NCBI RefSeq assembly: GCF_016093545.1
Contig: NZ_JADKYX010000002.1
Coordinates: 186,001 to 250,000, forward strand
DNA: 64,000 bases
From: Massilia rhizosphaerae
GTDB taxonomy: Bacteria > Pseudomonadota > Gammaproteobacteria > Burkholderiales > Burkholderiaceae_D
Direction of reading: 5' to 3'
The notes beneath the pieces are model-generated. The model ran no database searches. It was not told the origin of the DNA and saw only the letters and a program-made list of their open reading frames with translations. Positions within the stretch are counted from its first letter, which is position 1. Every line of letters starts with the position of its first letter. The translations under genes were made by a program, and so were the position numbers. Shown here piece after piece: positions 44,391 through 53,774 of the stretch.

Positions 44391-47300
44391 ATGAATTCAA
44401 ACGCCAAGCGACGCCGCAAAGATGAGTTCTTAGCTGCTTATACCGTCGATGAAGATTATCTGCAGAAGCCCGATTTGAAGACTGGTCGTCCTGGCGTCGT
44501 TGGAGGGAAAGACCCTGATGGCAATCCGGTACTTATCCGCGAGTGGCGTAGAAGCGCCAAGGCGCCTGACAGCGATTTGGAGCAGATCTGGCGCCACGAA
44601 CTGAGGCAACTACACCGTTTGGCCGGCTATCCGGGGTCGGCATCGTGTATCTCACATCTTCATGACGCGGGGTTCGACGCCAAAGGCTTCTACCTAATTA
44701 TCGCACCTGGTCAGAGGCAGCCGCTCGCGTTCTTGCTTCAGCACGTCCCTAATAGCCATTGGCTGCGGCTGCCTCGCAGCACCGCAAGTCGGTTGCGTGT
44801 TTGGGCCAACTTGAAACTGCTCGTGCACGGACTAGAGACGCTGCATGCACAAGGGATGCTTCATCGCAGCGTTGATTCGTGGGCGGTACTTACAGCTGGA
44901 GGGTCCGAGCCTGATTTCCAGCTAACAGGGTTCGAGTGGACGATGCGGATCACTAGTGTCGAAAGCGTAGCGAGCCTAGGCACTGGGGCAGGTAAAGCAC
45001 CGACGTTCGATTCGTTTTCGCAGGACTGGAAGGACTTTGGCCTTCTCGCCGCTGACCTTTTAGGGGCCAAGCGCCAGCGCGTTTTAGACCCGGCGATCGC
45101 TCCCTATGAGATCGCGGAACATTTGACACTCGAGGAGGCACGGCTCCTTCGACTCATTGTACAGATGAATCCCAAACAGCCACTCGACGGGGATGCTATC
45201 GCAACGAGAATCGACAGTGTTCTGGGAGGACTAAGGGCAGAGGCGGCCAATCGTAGAGCCAAACTCCATCTCGCAATACGGATGGGCCCGACGAGCCGGC
45301 TGAGCGAGCGTATCCGCCAAGCATCCGGACTCGACATTGAGATGAATGATCTTAGTGCACAACTTCAGTTCGTCAAGGATGATTTGGGCAGCGAGCCGTT
45401 GCTGCTCTGTGTGCGGCAGCAAGATGGATCGAACGAATTTCGCTTGGTATTGCGCGGTAAATACCTTCTGTATCGCTTGCAAGAGTTCCGCGCGCCGAAG
45501 ACCACAGCTCTCAGCTGGGATTTCGCCTATTGCGAAGGCGTAGACTCTAACGCTCCCGCTCCAGTGAATCTGCTCAGCCAACGAAGGTTACAACCTGAGT
45601 CACTCGAAATCTTGGGGCTGCGTGAAGCATCCGATCTATTCCCACGTGTTCGCGGTAAGCTCATGTCCTGGGACGAAGTGCGACGTGACTTCGGACAGAT
45701 TGATATCCCGCTTTCTCCCGAGGAGACGGTACACAGAGCCCTGACGCTGCTCCAGTTGTTGGAAGCGATCTACGCTGCAGCCGACACGTACGCTGTAGCA
45801 CCGATTCCCTTGCCTGAGCACGTGCGCAACACCGCAGAACACGGCCGGGACCAACTTTGCGTCCAACTGCGTGTAGATGTTGAGCGAATGGCTCTTTCAA
45901 CCGCGTTAGACCTTAAGTCGCCGACTGATCGATTCGTGAAGTTACTTGAAGCCGATAGACTTGGATCCGAGGACTGGATTCTCACGGACGGCCGCTCGCT
46001 TGGCGAAAGGGAGTCAACAGATACCGAATGGACTTTTCGGCAGGTGGTTCAACAACCAGGGCAGCCCGACGCGTTCCTCTTTGATGGGCCGGACACAATT
46101 CCGTTCCTGAATGATCCCATCATGATTCCCGCGTCAGCAGGCCGAGACGTTCAGTTCCGTCGACGTCTCAAGGCACTCAAAGCGTTGAAGACCCATCCTG
46201 AGCTACTGCAGATGATCGTGGATCCGAGACACCATATGCTAGACAGCCATGACACTGTTGTCGAGGATGCGGCTTTTGCAAAACTCGATGAGCCGAAGCA
46301 ACAGGCGCTGAAGCAACTCACATCCATTCTCCCGTTCTTCCTCGTGCAGGGACCTCCAGGAGTAGGAAAGACGAGGCTTGTACGCGATCTAGTAACCCGG
46401 CGCTTCGCTGAAGAGCCAACTTCCCGTTTGCTGCTGACGGCCCAGAGCAACGCGGCAATTGACCATTTGATGGACGAACTAGCTGGCGTTCTCAAGGCAA
46501 ATGACCCAAACGGCCCACTCGTCGTCCGTTCTAGCAAGCGCGATGCGATTGAAGCCCCTAGTCAGTTCGACATCGGAGAACAAACACGTCGACTGGTCAA
46601 ACGACTTGCGGAAAGTCCTCTGGCCAAGGAGGTTCCGCTGAGATTGCAACGCTCCCTGTCGGATTTGGCGAAGGCTGCAGATGGCTCTCAGGCTGCAGGG
46701 CGAAAGACTGCTACTGTCGCCGGAAGAAGCGCGGAAAACTCCCTTAGAGCCTTTGAAGGCGTTGTCGCACGCGCTGCCAACGTCGTGTTTGCGACAACCA
46801 ATTCGGGAGAACTGGAACGCCTAATCGACGAACGTGGCCAGTTCGACTGGGCAATCGTTGAAGAGGCCGCCAAGGCAACAGGAAGTGAGCTAGTGTCACC
46901 TATGCTTCTTTCGCACCGCAGGCTCATGATCGGCGACCATAAGCAGCTTCCGGCGTTTGCATCTGATCAGCTTAAGCTGTTGCTCGCGCAGCCCGACAAA
47001 ATTTATGAAGTGATGAAGCTTGGCGAGGAGTTCGTTGGCCGGTCCCTCAAGGATGCAACGACGGAGGAACTGCTGGACGACGTCGCAGAAGACAAATCGC
47101 AACTGCCTGCACTTTGCTCCGAGGCTCTACGACTTCTCACGTTTTTCGAATCAACAATCGAAGCCGAGTTCAAACGACAGGCGAAGGGAAAGGGAGGGCG
47201 CCCGATCGCCAAGAAGCTGACTGCACAGCATCGCATGCACCCTTCAATTGCGGAGCTCGTCTCAAACTGTTTTTACGGCGATCTCAAAACCGATCCGACG

Positions 47301-47978
47301 TGTGAAGAACGGTATGCTGTCGAGCCCCGACCATTTACCTCCACCGATGAAAGCCGGTTTCCTCTGGCTCCAATCGTGGTGATCGACATGCCGTACGTCC
47401 AGTCGACACCGAATCAGAAGGAAGGTGATCAGTATCCGGCTTGGCACAACCCTCTCGAAGTACGAGCAGCTATCGAGGCCTTAGGTTTACTTAGGAGTGC
47501 CCCGGATGGCACGGAAGCGCCGACGCTGGCAATCTTGTCTCCGTACGGACGACAACGCCGTGCACTCGACGAAGCAATCAGCGACGAACTGAACAAGAAG
47601 CTCAGCCATCTCAAGATGTTTCGCTCGCCTTCGTCTAACGGTCAGTGGTGCCATACCGTGGACTCGTTCCAAGGCAGCGAGGCAGATGTGGTTGTTGTCT
47701 CGTTTGTACGTAACAACAACCATTCCTCAGTGCAAAGTGCGCTGGGCTTCCTAAGCGATGCGAGGCGAATGAACGTTCTCTTGAGCCGTGCAAGATGGCA
47801 GCTCGTACTCATCGCAAGCATCGAATTCTTAGAGGAAGTCATGCGTGCCGCAGAAGGTAAGCCTGAAGAAAGTCGAGTCGACTTTCTGAGAAAGTTGCTG
47901 GAAGGACTTGATAGCGGAACAGAAAAAGGCAATGTTAAGCGCGTTCCATTCCAGACGTTACTAGGAAACGATAAATGA
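44391..47978 (+). CDS. MkoA-like protein: kinase-like domain fused to SF1 (COG1112) helicase
   Basis: 1195 residues. The N-terminal 250 residues resemble a Ser/Thr protein kinase (HELRQLHRLAGYPGSASCISHLHDAGF, GLETLHAQGMLHRSVDSWAVL), but the HRD aspartate is a serine, the following asparagine is absent and no DFG is seen, so it is probably a pseudokinase. The C-terminal half is a UPF1/Dna2-like helicase: Walker A QGPPGVGKTRL near 652, IVEEAAKATGSE near 820, DHKQLPAF, DSFQGSEADVVVVSF near 1090, RRMNVLLSRAR near 1120. Kinase-like plus COG1112 helicase followed by a PLD gene is the composition reported for anti-phage Mokosh type I. The next gene overlaps by ATGA. Confidence 0.85.
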   Translation: MNSNAKRRRKDEFLAAYTVDEDYLQKPDLKTGRPGVVGGKDPDGNPVLIREWRRSAKAPDSDLEQIWRHELRQLHRLAGYPGSASCISHLHDAGFDAKGFYLIIAPGQRQPLAFLLQHVPNSHWLRLPRSTASRLRVWANLKLLVHGLETLHAQGMLHRSVDSWAVLTAGGSEPDFQLTGFEWTMRITSVESVASLGTGAGKAPTFDSFSQDWKDFGLLAADLLGAKRQRVLDPAIAPYEIAEHLTLEEARLLRLIVQMNPKQPLDGDAIATRIDSVLGGLRAEAANRRAKLHLAIRMGPTSRLSERIRQASGLDIEMNDLSAQLQFVKDDLGSEPLLLCVRQQDGSNEFRLVLRGKYLLYRLQEFRAPKTTALSWDFAYCEGVDSNAPAPVNLLSQRRLQPESLEILGLREASDLFPRVRGKLMSWDEVRRDFGQIDIPLSPEETVHRALTLLQLLEAIYAAADTYAVAPIPLPEHVRNTAEHGRDQLCVQLRVDVERMALSTALDLKSPTDRFVKLLEADRLGSEDWILTDGRSLGERESTDTEWTFRQVVQQPGQPDAFLFDGPDTIPFLNDPIMIPASAGRDVQFRRRLKALKALKTHPELLQMIVDPRHHMLDSHDTVVEDAAFAKLDEPKQQALKQLTSILPFFLVQGPPGVGKTRLVRDLVTRRFAEEPTSRLLLTAQSNAAIDHLMDELAGVLKANDPNGPLVVRSSKRDAIEAPSQFDIGEQTRRLVKRLAESPLAKEVPLRLQRSLSDLAKAADGSQAAGRKTATVAGRSAENSLRAFEGVVARAANVVFATTNSGELERLIDERGQFDWAIVEEAAKATGSELVSPMLLSHRRLMIGDHKQLPAFASDQLKLLLAQPDKIYEVMKLGEEFVGRSLKDATTEELLDDVAEDKSQLPALCSEALRLLTFFESTIEAEFKRQAKGKGGRPIAKKLTAQHRMHPSIAELVSNCFYGDLKTDPTCEERYAVEPRPFTSTDESRFPLAPIVVIDMPYVQSTPNQKEGDQYPAWHNPLEVRAAIEALGLLRSAPDGTEAPTLAILSPYGRQRRALDEAISDELNKKLSHLKMFRSPSSNGQWCHTVDSFQGSEADVVVVSFVRNNNHSSVQSALGFLSDARRMNVLLSRARWQLVLIASIEFLEEVMRAAEGKPEESRVDFLRKLLEGLDSGTEKGNVKRVPFQTLLGNDK

Positions 47979-49750
47979 GTGTTGTCCGCGTTGCAATCCC
48001 GTTACTGAAAGGGAAGCGTAAATTTTTCCTTGAAAAAGGACGCCCATGGAGTCTCGTCGAACACGTTTTCCTTGCGGCTCTAACGAACAGATCAAGGACC
48101 GTCGATGAGCTCGCCATAACTGGCAATGTCCCGCGGCGTCTAGTCCTGGAAGCGCTTATTCGGCTTATGCGAGCTGGTTGGGTCACGTTGCAACAAGGAA
48201 GCAACGGTGTTGTGTTCATCGCAACACCAGCCGGGCATAGTGTCGTGGATGACGAAGAGCTTCCAAAGCTCGCCAAAAGTACAAGCCGCTGGATGAACTT
48301 CGTGATCGATCAAATTACGGGGACACTTTACCGAAGCCGCGAGATGCCGTTCATCGAGCAGCGTGTTGTAGAGAGTCGGGCCGCGAGGGAGCGGCTGGTC
48401 TGGTTGAAGCCACGGGACCTCGACGCCTTTGACGATACGGCTGGTGTTCTCGCAACCCTTTTTGAACACGATGAGAGGTTTCTTGGAATCGAACCCTCTG
48501 CGGAGAAAATGGTTAAGCGCTTTGCGATCGCTACCGTCCGAGGTAACAACGTCGAGGGTCTACCATCCCGGGCTCCTGCCGAGCTTGTCGAACTAGTCAA
48601 ACAAGCGGCGCGCAACGCAGCCCCCTCCCCGATGGCCGAAAATTCGCTGCACCAAGATCCAGGACGCCAAATTCCGTTCGCGGACAGGCCTACTCCACGT
48701 GCCATCGATGCAATATTCAGGCCGGAGGACCTAATCCTCGGCGGGGCAATGCACGAAGAACTACTTCGCCAAGCGATAACAAAGGCCAAGCACAGAATCA
48801 TTATTCATTCGACATTTATATCCGAGCAAGGATTTGAGCTGGTACAGGAATCGCTCATTGCAGCAGCAAAGCGTGGCGCGATTATCGACGTATTATGGGG
48901 TGAAAATGAGAATAAGACGGATGTCGTGACCACGGCAAAGACGGTCGCCAAGATTCGCACAAGCATCGAGGCCGAGGGCCTCAGCCTAAGTCTCCGCGTG
49001 CATCCTTTCTCTACGCGGTCACACGCAAAGATACTCGTATGCGATGGCGGTAAGTCAGAGCGCCTTTCCGCAACAATCGGATCTTGCAACTGGCTCTCGT
49101 CGGGATTCCAGAACTACGAGGCATCCATACGATTTAGCGATCCCGGCGTTGTTTCGGCAATTATCGAGCAAATCGCCGATTTGACACGTGGCGGTGATCG
49201 CCACTGGACGGAATTAACCAGCGAGATGGCGAGACTTGCCTCGGATGCCCGCCTTCAGAAGCCACCTGTAGGTGTAAAGGCTAGGGTTTCACTGGTACTT
49301 GGCCCACAGCATGCTCAGTTTACTCGCATTGCACGAGACTCCGCCCGTCGTCGAATGTTCGTGACGAGCCATAAGATCGGCTCAGCCGCCCGCCCCTCGG
49401 TCATCTTGCCCGCTATCACCGCCGTACGCGAAAACGGCATTGAAGCACGCGTATTTTATGGGGTAGCGAGTGAAGGGATCACTGATAAGTTGGGTAGCCG
49501 TAATGGACATCCCGTCCCTTCAGTGCAGCCGGTTCTCACGCCGAAACTGCACGCCAAGATTTTGGCCTGGGATGATGACCATGTCCTGATAACCAGTCAG
49601 AACTGGCTTTCCGCTGATCCGGGCGAGTCGAATATTCGACGTGAGATCGGGCTGATGGTGAATTCGAAAGGAATCGCCAAGGCCGTTATAGACAACTTTG
49701 ACGTAGCCAAAGGCTATGTTAGCGTAGCCGCAAAAACGGATAACGAATAA
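47975..49750 (+). CDS. MkoB-like PLD-family nuclease with N-terminal winged helix
   Basis: 591 residues. Residues 18-90 (WSLVEHVFLAALTNRSRTVDELA ... LIRLMRAGWVTLQQGSNG) look like a winged helix. Two phospholipase D motifs follow: HAKILVCD near 349 with ATIGSCNW, and HAKILAWD near 525 with LITSQNWLS. Both HxKx4D sites are complete, so the protein can form one active centre as in PLD nucleases. Start overlaps the helicase stop (ATGA). It corresponds to MkoB, the predicted nuclease of Mokosh type I systems. Confidence 0.85.
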   Translation: MSVVRVAIPLLKGKRKFFLEKGRPWSLVEHVFLAALTNRSRTVDELAITGNVPRRLVLEALIRLMRAGWVTLQQGSNGVVFIATPAGHSVVDDEELPKLAKSTSRWMNFVIDQITGTLYRSREMPFIEQRVVESRAARERLVWLKPRDLDAFDDTAGVLATLFEHDERFLGIEPSAEKMVKRFAIATVRGNNVEGLPSRAPAELVELVKQAARNAAPSPMAENSLHQDPGRQIPFADRPTPRAIDAIFRPEDLILGGAMHEELLRQAITKAKHRIIIHSTFISEQGFELVQESLIAAAKRGAIIDVLWGENENKTDVVTTAKTVAKIRTSIEAEGLSLSLRVHPFSTRSHAKILVCDGGKSERLSATIGSCNWLSSGFQNYEASIRFSDPGVVSAIIEQIADLTRGGDRHWTELTSEMARLASDARLQKPPVGVKARVSLVLGPQHAQFTRIARDSARRRMFVTSHKIGSAARPSVILPAITAVRENGIEARVFYGVASEGITDKLGSRNGHPVPSVQPVLTPKLHAKILAWDDDHVLITSQNWLSADPGESNIRREIGLMVNSKGIAKAVIDNFDVAKGYVSVAAKTDNE

Positions 49751-49765
49751 GGCACGGAATCTGCA

Positions 49766-51274
49766 ATGTATAAATACGGAGTTTTTCAGGGTGGCGGCGT
49801 CAAAGGCATCGCACTCGTTGGCGCTCTGCAAGTCGCTGAAAGCCGTGGCATTTCATTTGAAGGCGTTGGAGGCGCATCTGCAGGTGCAATCGTTGCTGCA
49901 CTTTACGCGGCTGGCTACAGCGCAGGGGAGATGCGCTTGATTTTGCAGGGGATGCAGTTCGATTCCTTGCTTGATCGCGCAAGTTTAGGCCGCCTCGCCT
50001 TGGCAAAAAACTTGGGTCTCTATCGGGGAAAACTATTCCAAAATTGGATTCACAAGCATCTACTCGACAAGGGTGTTCGGTATTTAAAAGATTGCCCGAA
50101 GCAACTTCGCATCGTCGCGACCAATCTTACTGAGCGGACTCTTGCAATTCTGGATGCCGAGAGCTACCCCAATCTAGAGGTAGCCGAGGCGATCCGGATG
50201 TCGATGAGTATCCCCTTCGTTTTTGAGCCAGTGCAACTAGGCCGCAACCTTATGGTTGACGGCGGTGTGCTGAGTAACTTTCCACTGTCTCTATTCGATG
50301 GGAATGAAACGCTTGGTTTCAGGCTTCACTCCAAGTCTGCGTCGCTTCCATTTGCTCCAGAAGGATACCGCGAGTACCTATTATCCATCATGGGCGCCAT
50401 GCTGGACGGGCGGGACAACTACGACGTCCAAACGAAGAAATTAGCAGGGTTGATCGAGATTGATCCAGGAGACTTCTCCAGCACGCAGTTCAAGTTGAGC
50501 GACAGCGAAAAAGCAAACCTATATGAACGCGGTTTTTCTGCGTCTAGCAGGTTTTTTGTCGATCCAGTCAATACGAACCGCACACAACAGCTTATTGTAC
50601 GCGGCCCCGAATCCAGCATTGGTTTGAAGACCCATCCAGAGGTTAGTGACGGAACGGAGATCCGCTTCTCCATCTCCGCACTTGTGAGAATTGAGATCGA
50701 TGGTAAGTTCCTTCTGACTAAGGGCAATCGTATTGAGCAGTTCCAACCCGTTGGCGGAGTTCTTAAGACCTTCAGTACCGCGCATGCGAAGCTAGGAAAT
50801 CTTGGAGTGAAAGCAGACAGCAAAATTCCAATCGATCAGGACAGCCGAGACGACCTTCGAGTGTTCGTTCCTCGGCGGTCAATTGAGGCATTCGTTCAGT
50901 GGTACTTGGAGGGCCGTGGTCGGGAAACCTCACCTTGGCGAGAGTTCAACGAAGAACTGGTTGAAACCGGAGTGCTGAGTGCCGAAAATTTTCGGACCGC
51001 GGCTTTCGACTACATAGGACGTCGAGTCGAGGGCATTCGCTGGACCCCGCACTTTCAATGCTACGAAGTGCTGATTGCCGAAGTGTTCGCTTTGGTACCA
51101 ACTTTAAAACAAATCGAGGAGCTGAATGCACTGCGTGGTTCCAGTAATGCACCCGGCGTCATGTGGGCAAGTCCAGAGCTGATTCGCACCCTTGGATATG
51201 ACTCGGCCAGCCAGAGACAGTTGACTAGGATCTCCGACCATTCATCCTGGATATTGGACGGAGCTGTCTGTTGA
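49766..51274 (+). CDS. Patatin-like phospholipase fused to a SMODS-associated-type NUDIX domain
   Basis: 502 residues, starting 15 bases after the PLD gene. Patatin domain (about 1-280): oxyanion motif FQGGGVKGIAL at 8-18, nucleophile serine in GGASAGAIVAA near 37, and the dyad aspartate in MVDGGVLSNFP near 166. C-terminal domain (about 300-490): VRIEIDGKFLLTKGN, FQPVGGVLK and the NUDIX-box-like WREFNEELVETGVL, resembling the NUDIX domains found with CBASS-type effectors. Patatins are common membrane-degrading effectors of anti-phage systems. The tight spacing places it in the Mokosh-like operon, though two-gene Mokosh I lacks it. Confidence 0.85.
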   Translation: MYKYGVFQGGGVKGIALVGALQVAESRGISFEGVGGASAGAIVAALYAAGYSAGEMRLILQGMQFDSLLDRASLGRLALAKNLGLYRGKLFQNWIHKHLLDKGVRYLKDCPKQLRIVATNLTERTLAILDAESYPNLEVAEAIRMSMSIPFVFEPVQLGRNLMVDGGVLSNFPLSLFDGNETLGFRLHSKSASLPFAPEGYREYLLSIMGAMLDGRDNYDVQTKKLAGLIEIDPGDFSSTQFKLSDSEKANLYERGFSASSRFFVDPVNTNRTQQLIVRGPESSIGLKTHPEVSDGTEIRFSISALVRIEIDGKFLLTKGNRIEQFQPVGGVLKTFSTAHAKLGNLGVKADSKIPIDQDSRDDLRVFVPRRSIEAFVQWYLEGRGRETSPWREFNEELVETGVLSAENFRTAAFDYIGRRVEGIRWTPHFQCYEVLIAEVFALVPTLKQIEELNALRGSSNAPGVMWASPELIRTLGYDSASQRQLTRISDHSSWILDGAVC

Positions 51275-51599
51275 GGCGCCAGCGATTCGGCAACGGTGTG
51301 GCCAGATCCATACCATATGGGCGTACCGTCGCCAATCGACGTCGTCTCATAACGTGAAAGTAGACAAGTTTGACGACCTGGCCGCACGCCGAAGATCGGA
51401 CTTCCTGTGGTGGGTGGCTCGACAGTCGCCGGCCGCCTCTTGGTCAATAGACTTGACATCGCCACCATCAACAACCACAGCGAAGCAGTCGCTGCTTGGG
51501 GTTGATCGACCACATTAGTCCCTTGCGCACAGCCAACTTGCTCTAGTCCATGCAGGACCAGAATGAAGGGGAATCCCCGAACTCTTGAGGAGAGCAAGC
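51275..51599. other. Gene-free stretch upstream of hcp cassette 2
   Basis: 325 bases with only chance ORFs on the minus strand. GAGGAGAG directly precedes the hcp start. It ends the defence operon and should hold the promoter of the T6SS cassette; I see no convincing terminator hairpin. Confidence 0.45.
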
Positions 51600-52091
51600 A
51601 TGGCATCTGATGTCTATTTGCAAATTGATGGCGTCAATGGCGAATCGAACGACGACAAGCACAAGGGATGGATCGAGGTCGAGGCCGTCGATTGGGGCGT
51701 CATCCAGCCCACCGCTGGCACGACGTCAACCGCTGGTGGCCACACGATTGGGCGCGCTGTCTTCGATGCGCTTCGGATTACGAAGGCGGTCGATCTCGCT
51801 TCTCCAAAGCTGATGGAGTTGGCGGCCCAGGGCAAGACAATCCCGAAAGCCAAGCTCGAATTCTTCCGTGCGGACGGCTCGGGCCCACTCAAGTATTACG
51901 AGGTCACGCTGGAAAACGTGCTGGTGTCCAGCAATAGAAAATCCTACGGTGGGTCTGGCCTCGTGGCCGATCAGTTCACGCTGCACTTCGCCAAGATCAC
52001 TGAGAAGTACACCCAGCAGAAGATCGGCGGCGGCGCCGGCGGGAACACGTCTGGTGGGTGGGACCTGGCAGCGAATAAGACTGCTACCTGA
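51600..52091 (+). CDS. hcp: Hcp-family type VI secretion tube protein (cassette 2)
   Basis: 163 residues: MASDVYLQIDGVNGESNDDKHKGWIEVEAVDWGVIQP, GKTIPKAKLEFFRADGSGPLKYYEVTLENVLV and tail GGGAGGNTSGGWDLAANK. The overall frame and tail match the Hcp at 32140, but the middle differs, so the two are related cassettes, not a fresh duplicate. The ATG at 51600 is chosen because GAGGAGAG precedes it. Followed by an amidase gene. Confidence 0.93.
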   Translation: MASDVYLQIDGVNGESNDDKHKGWIEVEAVDWGVIQPTAGTTSTAGGHTIGRAVFDALRITKAVDLASPKLMELAAQGKTIPKAKLEFFRADGSGPLKYYEVTLENVLVSSNRKSYGGSGLVADQFTLHFAKITEKYTQQKIGGGAGGNTSGGWDLAANKTAT

Positions 52092-52153
52092 CTGCGGTGC
52101 CATAGCGGCCTCTTTGCCCACTCAAAGTGATCCTGATAGGAAGAGGTGACCTG

Positions 52154-52759
52154 ATGCTCCATTTGGACAGTCAAGGCTACGTTCTCAATGCACGTGTCCA
52201 GCGGACGCCACGCCCTCTGATCGAGCACGGTGCTTTACAGCGAATAAGTGGAATCATCGTTCACCAGACCGGCGGTGCGTCTGGCGCTTCAAGCTTGAGT
52301 AGCTACGCGATGCAAAACGCGAACGGTGCCCATTTTTTGATCGACAAGGATGGAACGATCTATCAGACCGCATCGTTGTTTCGTCAGACCTGGCATGTGG
52401 GGAAACTTCGTTCACGGTGTCTCGCTGAGCATCGTTGTAGCCCGACCGAGCTTCAAGCGCTGAGACACTTCAGTCCAAGGGCCGAACACCGGATGGAAGC
52501 GGCGAAGCACGTGCCTCAGCGTTATCCCTCGAACGAGGACAGCGTCGGGATTGAGATTGTTGGTGCTGTGGTAGCCGGCAGAGGCCAGAGCCCGGCTGAG
52601 CAGGGAGTTTATGAAACGGTAAATGCTCAGCAAAACGCGTCGCTTCACTGGCTAATTTCTGAGCTCACCTCGACTTTCGGAATACCAATGACTGAGATAT
52701 TCAGGCACCCGGTCGTCTCCCGCAAGAACCCCACTGAAGCCGAAAGCGCACTATGGTAA
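52154..52759 (+). CDS. PGRP/Amidase_2-type peptidoglycan amidase, probable T6SS effector
   Basis: 201 residues of the N-acetylmuramoyl-L-alanine amidase (PGRP) fold. IIVHQTGG supplies the first zinc histidine (residue 37), GAHFLIDKDGTIYQTA and TWHVGK the central part, DSVGIEIVGA a conserved strand and FRHPVVSRKNPTEAESALW the last histidine. No signal peptide, as expected of an Hcp-delivered effector. It would cleave the amide bond between MurNAc and the stem peptide. Its stop overlaps the next gene, which encodes an exported protein. Confidence 0.87.
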   Translation: MLHLDSQGYVLNARVQRTPRPLIEHGALQRISGIIVHQTGGASGASSLSSYAMQNANGAHFLIDKDGTIYQTASLFRQTWHVGKLRSRCLAEHRCSPTELQALRHFSPRAEHRMEAAKHVPQRYPSNEDSVGIEIVGAVVAGRGQSPAEQGVYETVNAQQNASLHWLISELTSTFGIPMTEIFRHPVVSRKNPTEAESALW

Positions 52760-53184
52760 TCGCCTCACTCATCTTTGCCGTGACGGCAAGCGCTTCCGTA
52801 GCTACGGACGATGGTTCAGGTACCGAACCAAAAATGCGCCAGACACATCTTCCGCCGATCAGCAAAGTCACTATCCGGAACAGCGGCGCGACGTCCCCAG
52901 CTTCAGGCGAATCGGTGGCGCAGTGCACAGATTTTAAGCTGAGCTATCAGGAAGTTCGTGAGTACATCGGCAAAGCTACCGAAGTCGCCGAACACGACTA
53001 CTTTCATATGCTCGACTGGTCGCCCTGCTATGCGAGCGGGGACGTCACCTTCAAAAACGGCGTCACGGGTATCTGGGCAATCCAGCAGTATCGCGCCGGC
53101 TCGCTTAAGCTGAGCAATGGCCGAACCTTATATCTGTATTGTCCGCAATGCCAAGCTAAATCCTTCCCGGCTGCGGATGAATGA
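52753..53184 (+). CDS. Exported putative immunity protein to the PGRP amidase
   Basis: 143 residues starting MVIASLIFAVTASASVATDD, a short signal peptide. Mature part has cysteines (VAQCTDF, SPCYASG, LYLYCPQCQAK) that could form disulfides; KLSYQEVREYIGKATEVAEHDYFHML is an amphipathic segment. Overlaps the amidase stop by 7 bases, the usual layout of a T6SS effector-immunity pair. Role from position and export. Confidence 0.62.
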   Translation: MVIASLIFAVTASASVATDDGSGTEPKMRQTHLPPISKVTIRNSGATSPASGESVAQCTDFKLSYQEVREYIGKATEVAEHDYFHMLDWSPCYASGDVTFKNGVTGIWAIQQYRAGSLKLSNGRTLYLYCPQCQAKSFPAADE

Positions 53185-53260
53185 TCAGGCCACTGCCGGC
53201 TCGCGCCGGCGCCTATGACACCAACTCACTGTTGCGGTCAGGCCACCTGGTCGTAAGTGA

Positions 53261-53683
53261 TCATTTACGCCGCGTATAAATAACTTCCATGTCACGTTGC
53301 GATTCCTCATCCGTTAATCCAACCGCCTCACCTGCATCGGTAAAGTAAACGGGAATTGCCGGGCCAGGTTCCTCGAAATATTTTTTAATCTCGAGTACCG
53401 TAGTCCAGCGCCGCGTACGGATTGCGCCTTCGAAAAGCGGTTCTAGCAACCAAATGTCTACAATTTTTCGGGATTTATCGTTCTTAAAGTCCTGGCAAAA
53501 ATTTAGGACATCATCGTACTGCCAAAGAATGGCAGTTTGGTAAAGCCAATTCCGCTTAATTCTGAAGGCATGGTTAATAAATATGTAAAGAGTCGCGAAG
53601 TCGAGTGTTGCCGTGCGCCAAGTTCGTATGCTTGGTTGCACAAAGTGCGAACTCATCTCATTCGTGTCATCTGTAGTTATCAT
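53261..53683 (-). CDS. Unknown protein divergent from the Xre regulator
   Basis: 140 residues from MITTDDTNEMSSHFVQPSIRTWRTATLDFATLYIF to DEESQRDMEVIYTRRK. GGGAGG lies 6 bases before the ATG. No domain is recognised; the middle NWLYQTAILWQYDDVLNFCQDFKNDKSRKIVDIWLLEPLFEGAIRTRRW is rich in aromatic and acidic residues. Divergent to a small Xre regulator with 91 bases between them, as in regulator-controlled toxin or restriction-type units, but nothing further supports that. Confidence 0.6.
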   Translation of the reverse strand: MITTDDTNEMSSHFVQPSIRTWRTATLDFATLYIFINHAFRIKRNWLYQTAILWQYDDVLNFCQDFKNDKSRKIVDIWLLEPLFEGAIRTRRWTTVLEIKKYFEEPGPAIPVYFTDAGEAVGLTDEESQRDMEVIYTRRK

Positions 53684-53774
53684 CGCAACCTCCCGTCGAG
53701 GCAAATGAACACTATAGATTGTAGTCCTAAAGTGTGCGCCATGAGTACATCGTGCATTTCGTACGGAGGTGCTC

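Noticed and set aside
44391..49750. DISARM-like system (helicase plus PLD)
   Set aside because: No methyltransferase, DUF1998 or DrmB-like gene; kinase-like domain and COG1112-type helicase fit Mokosh better.
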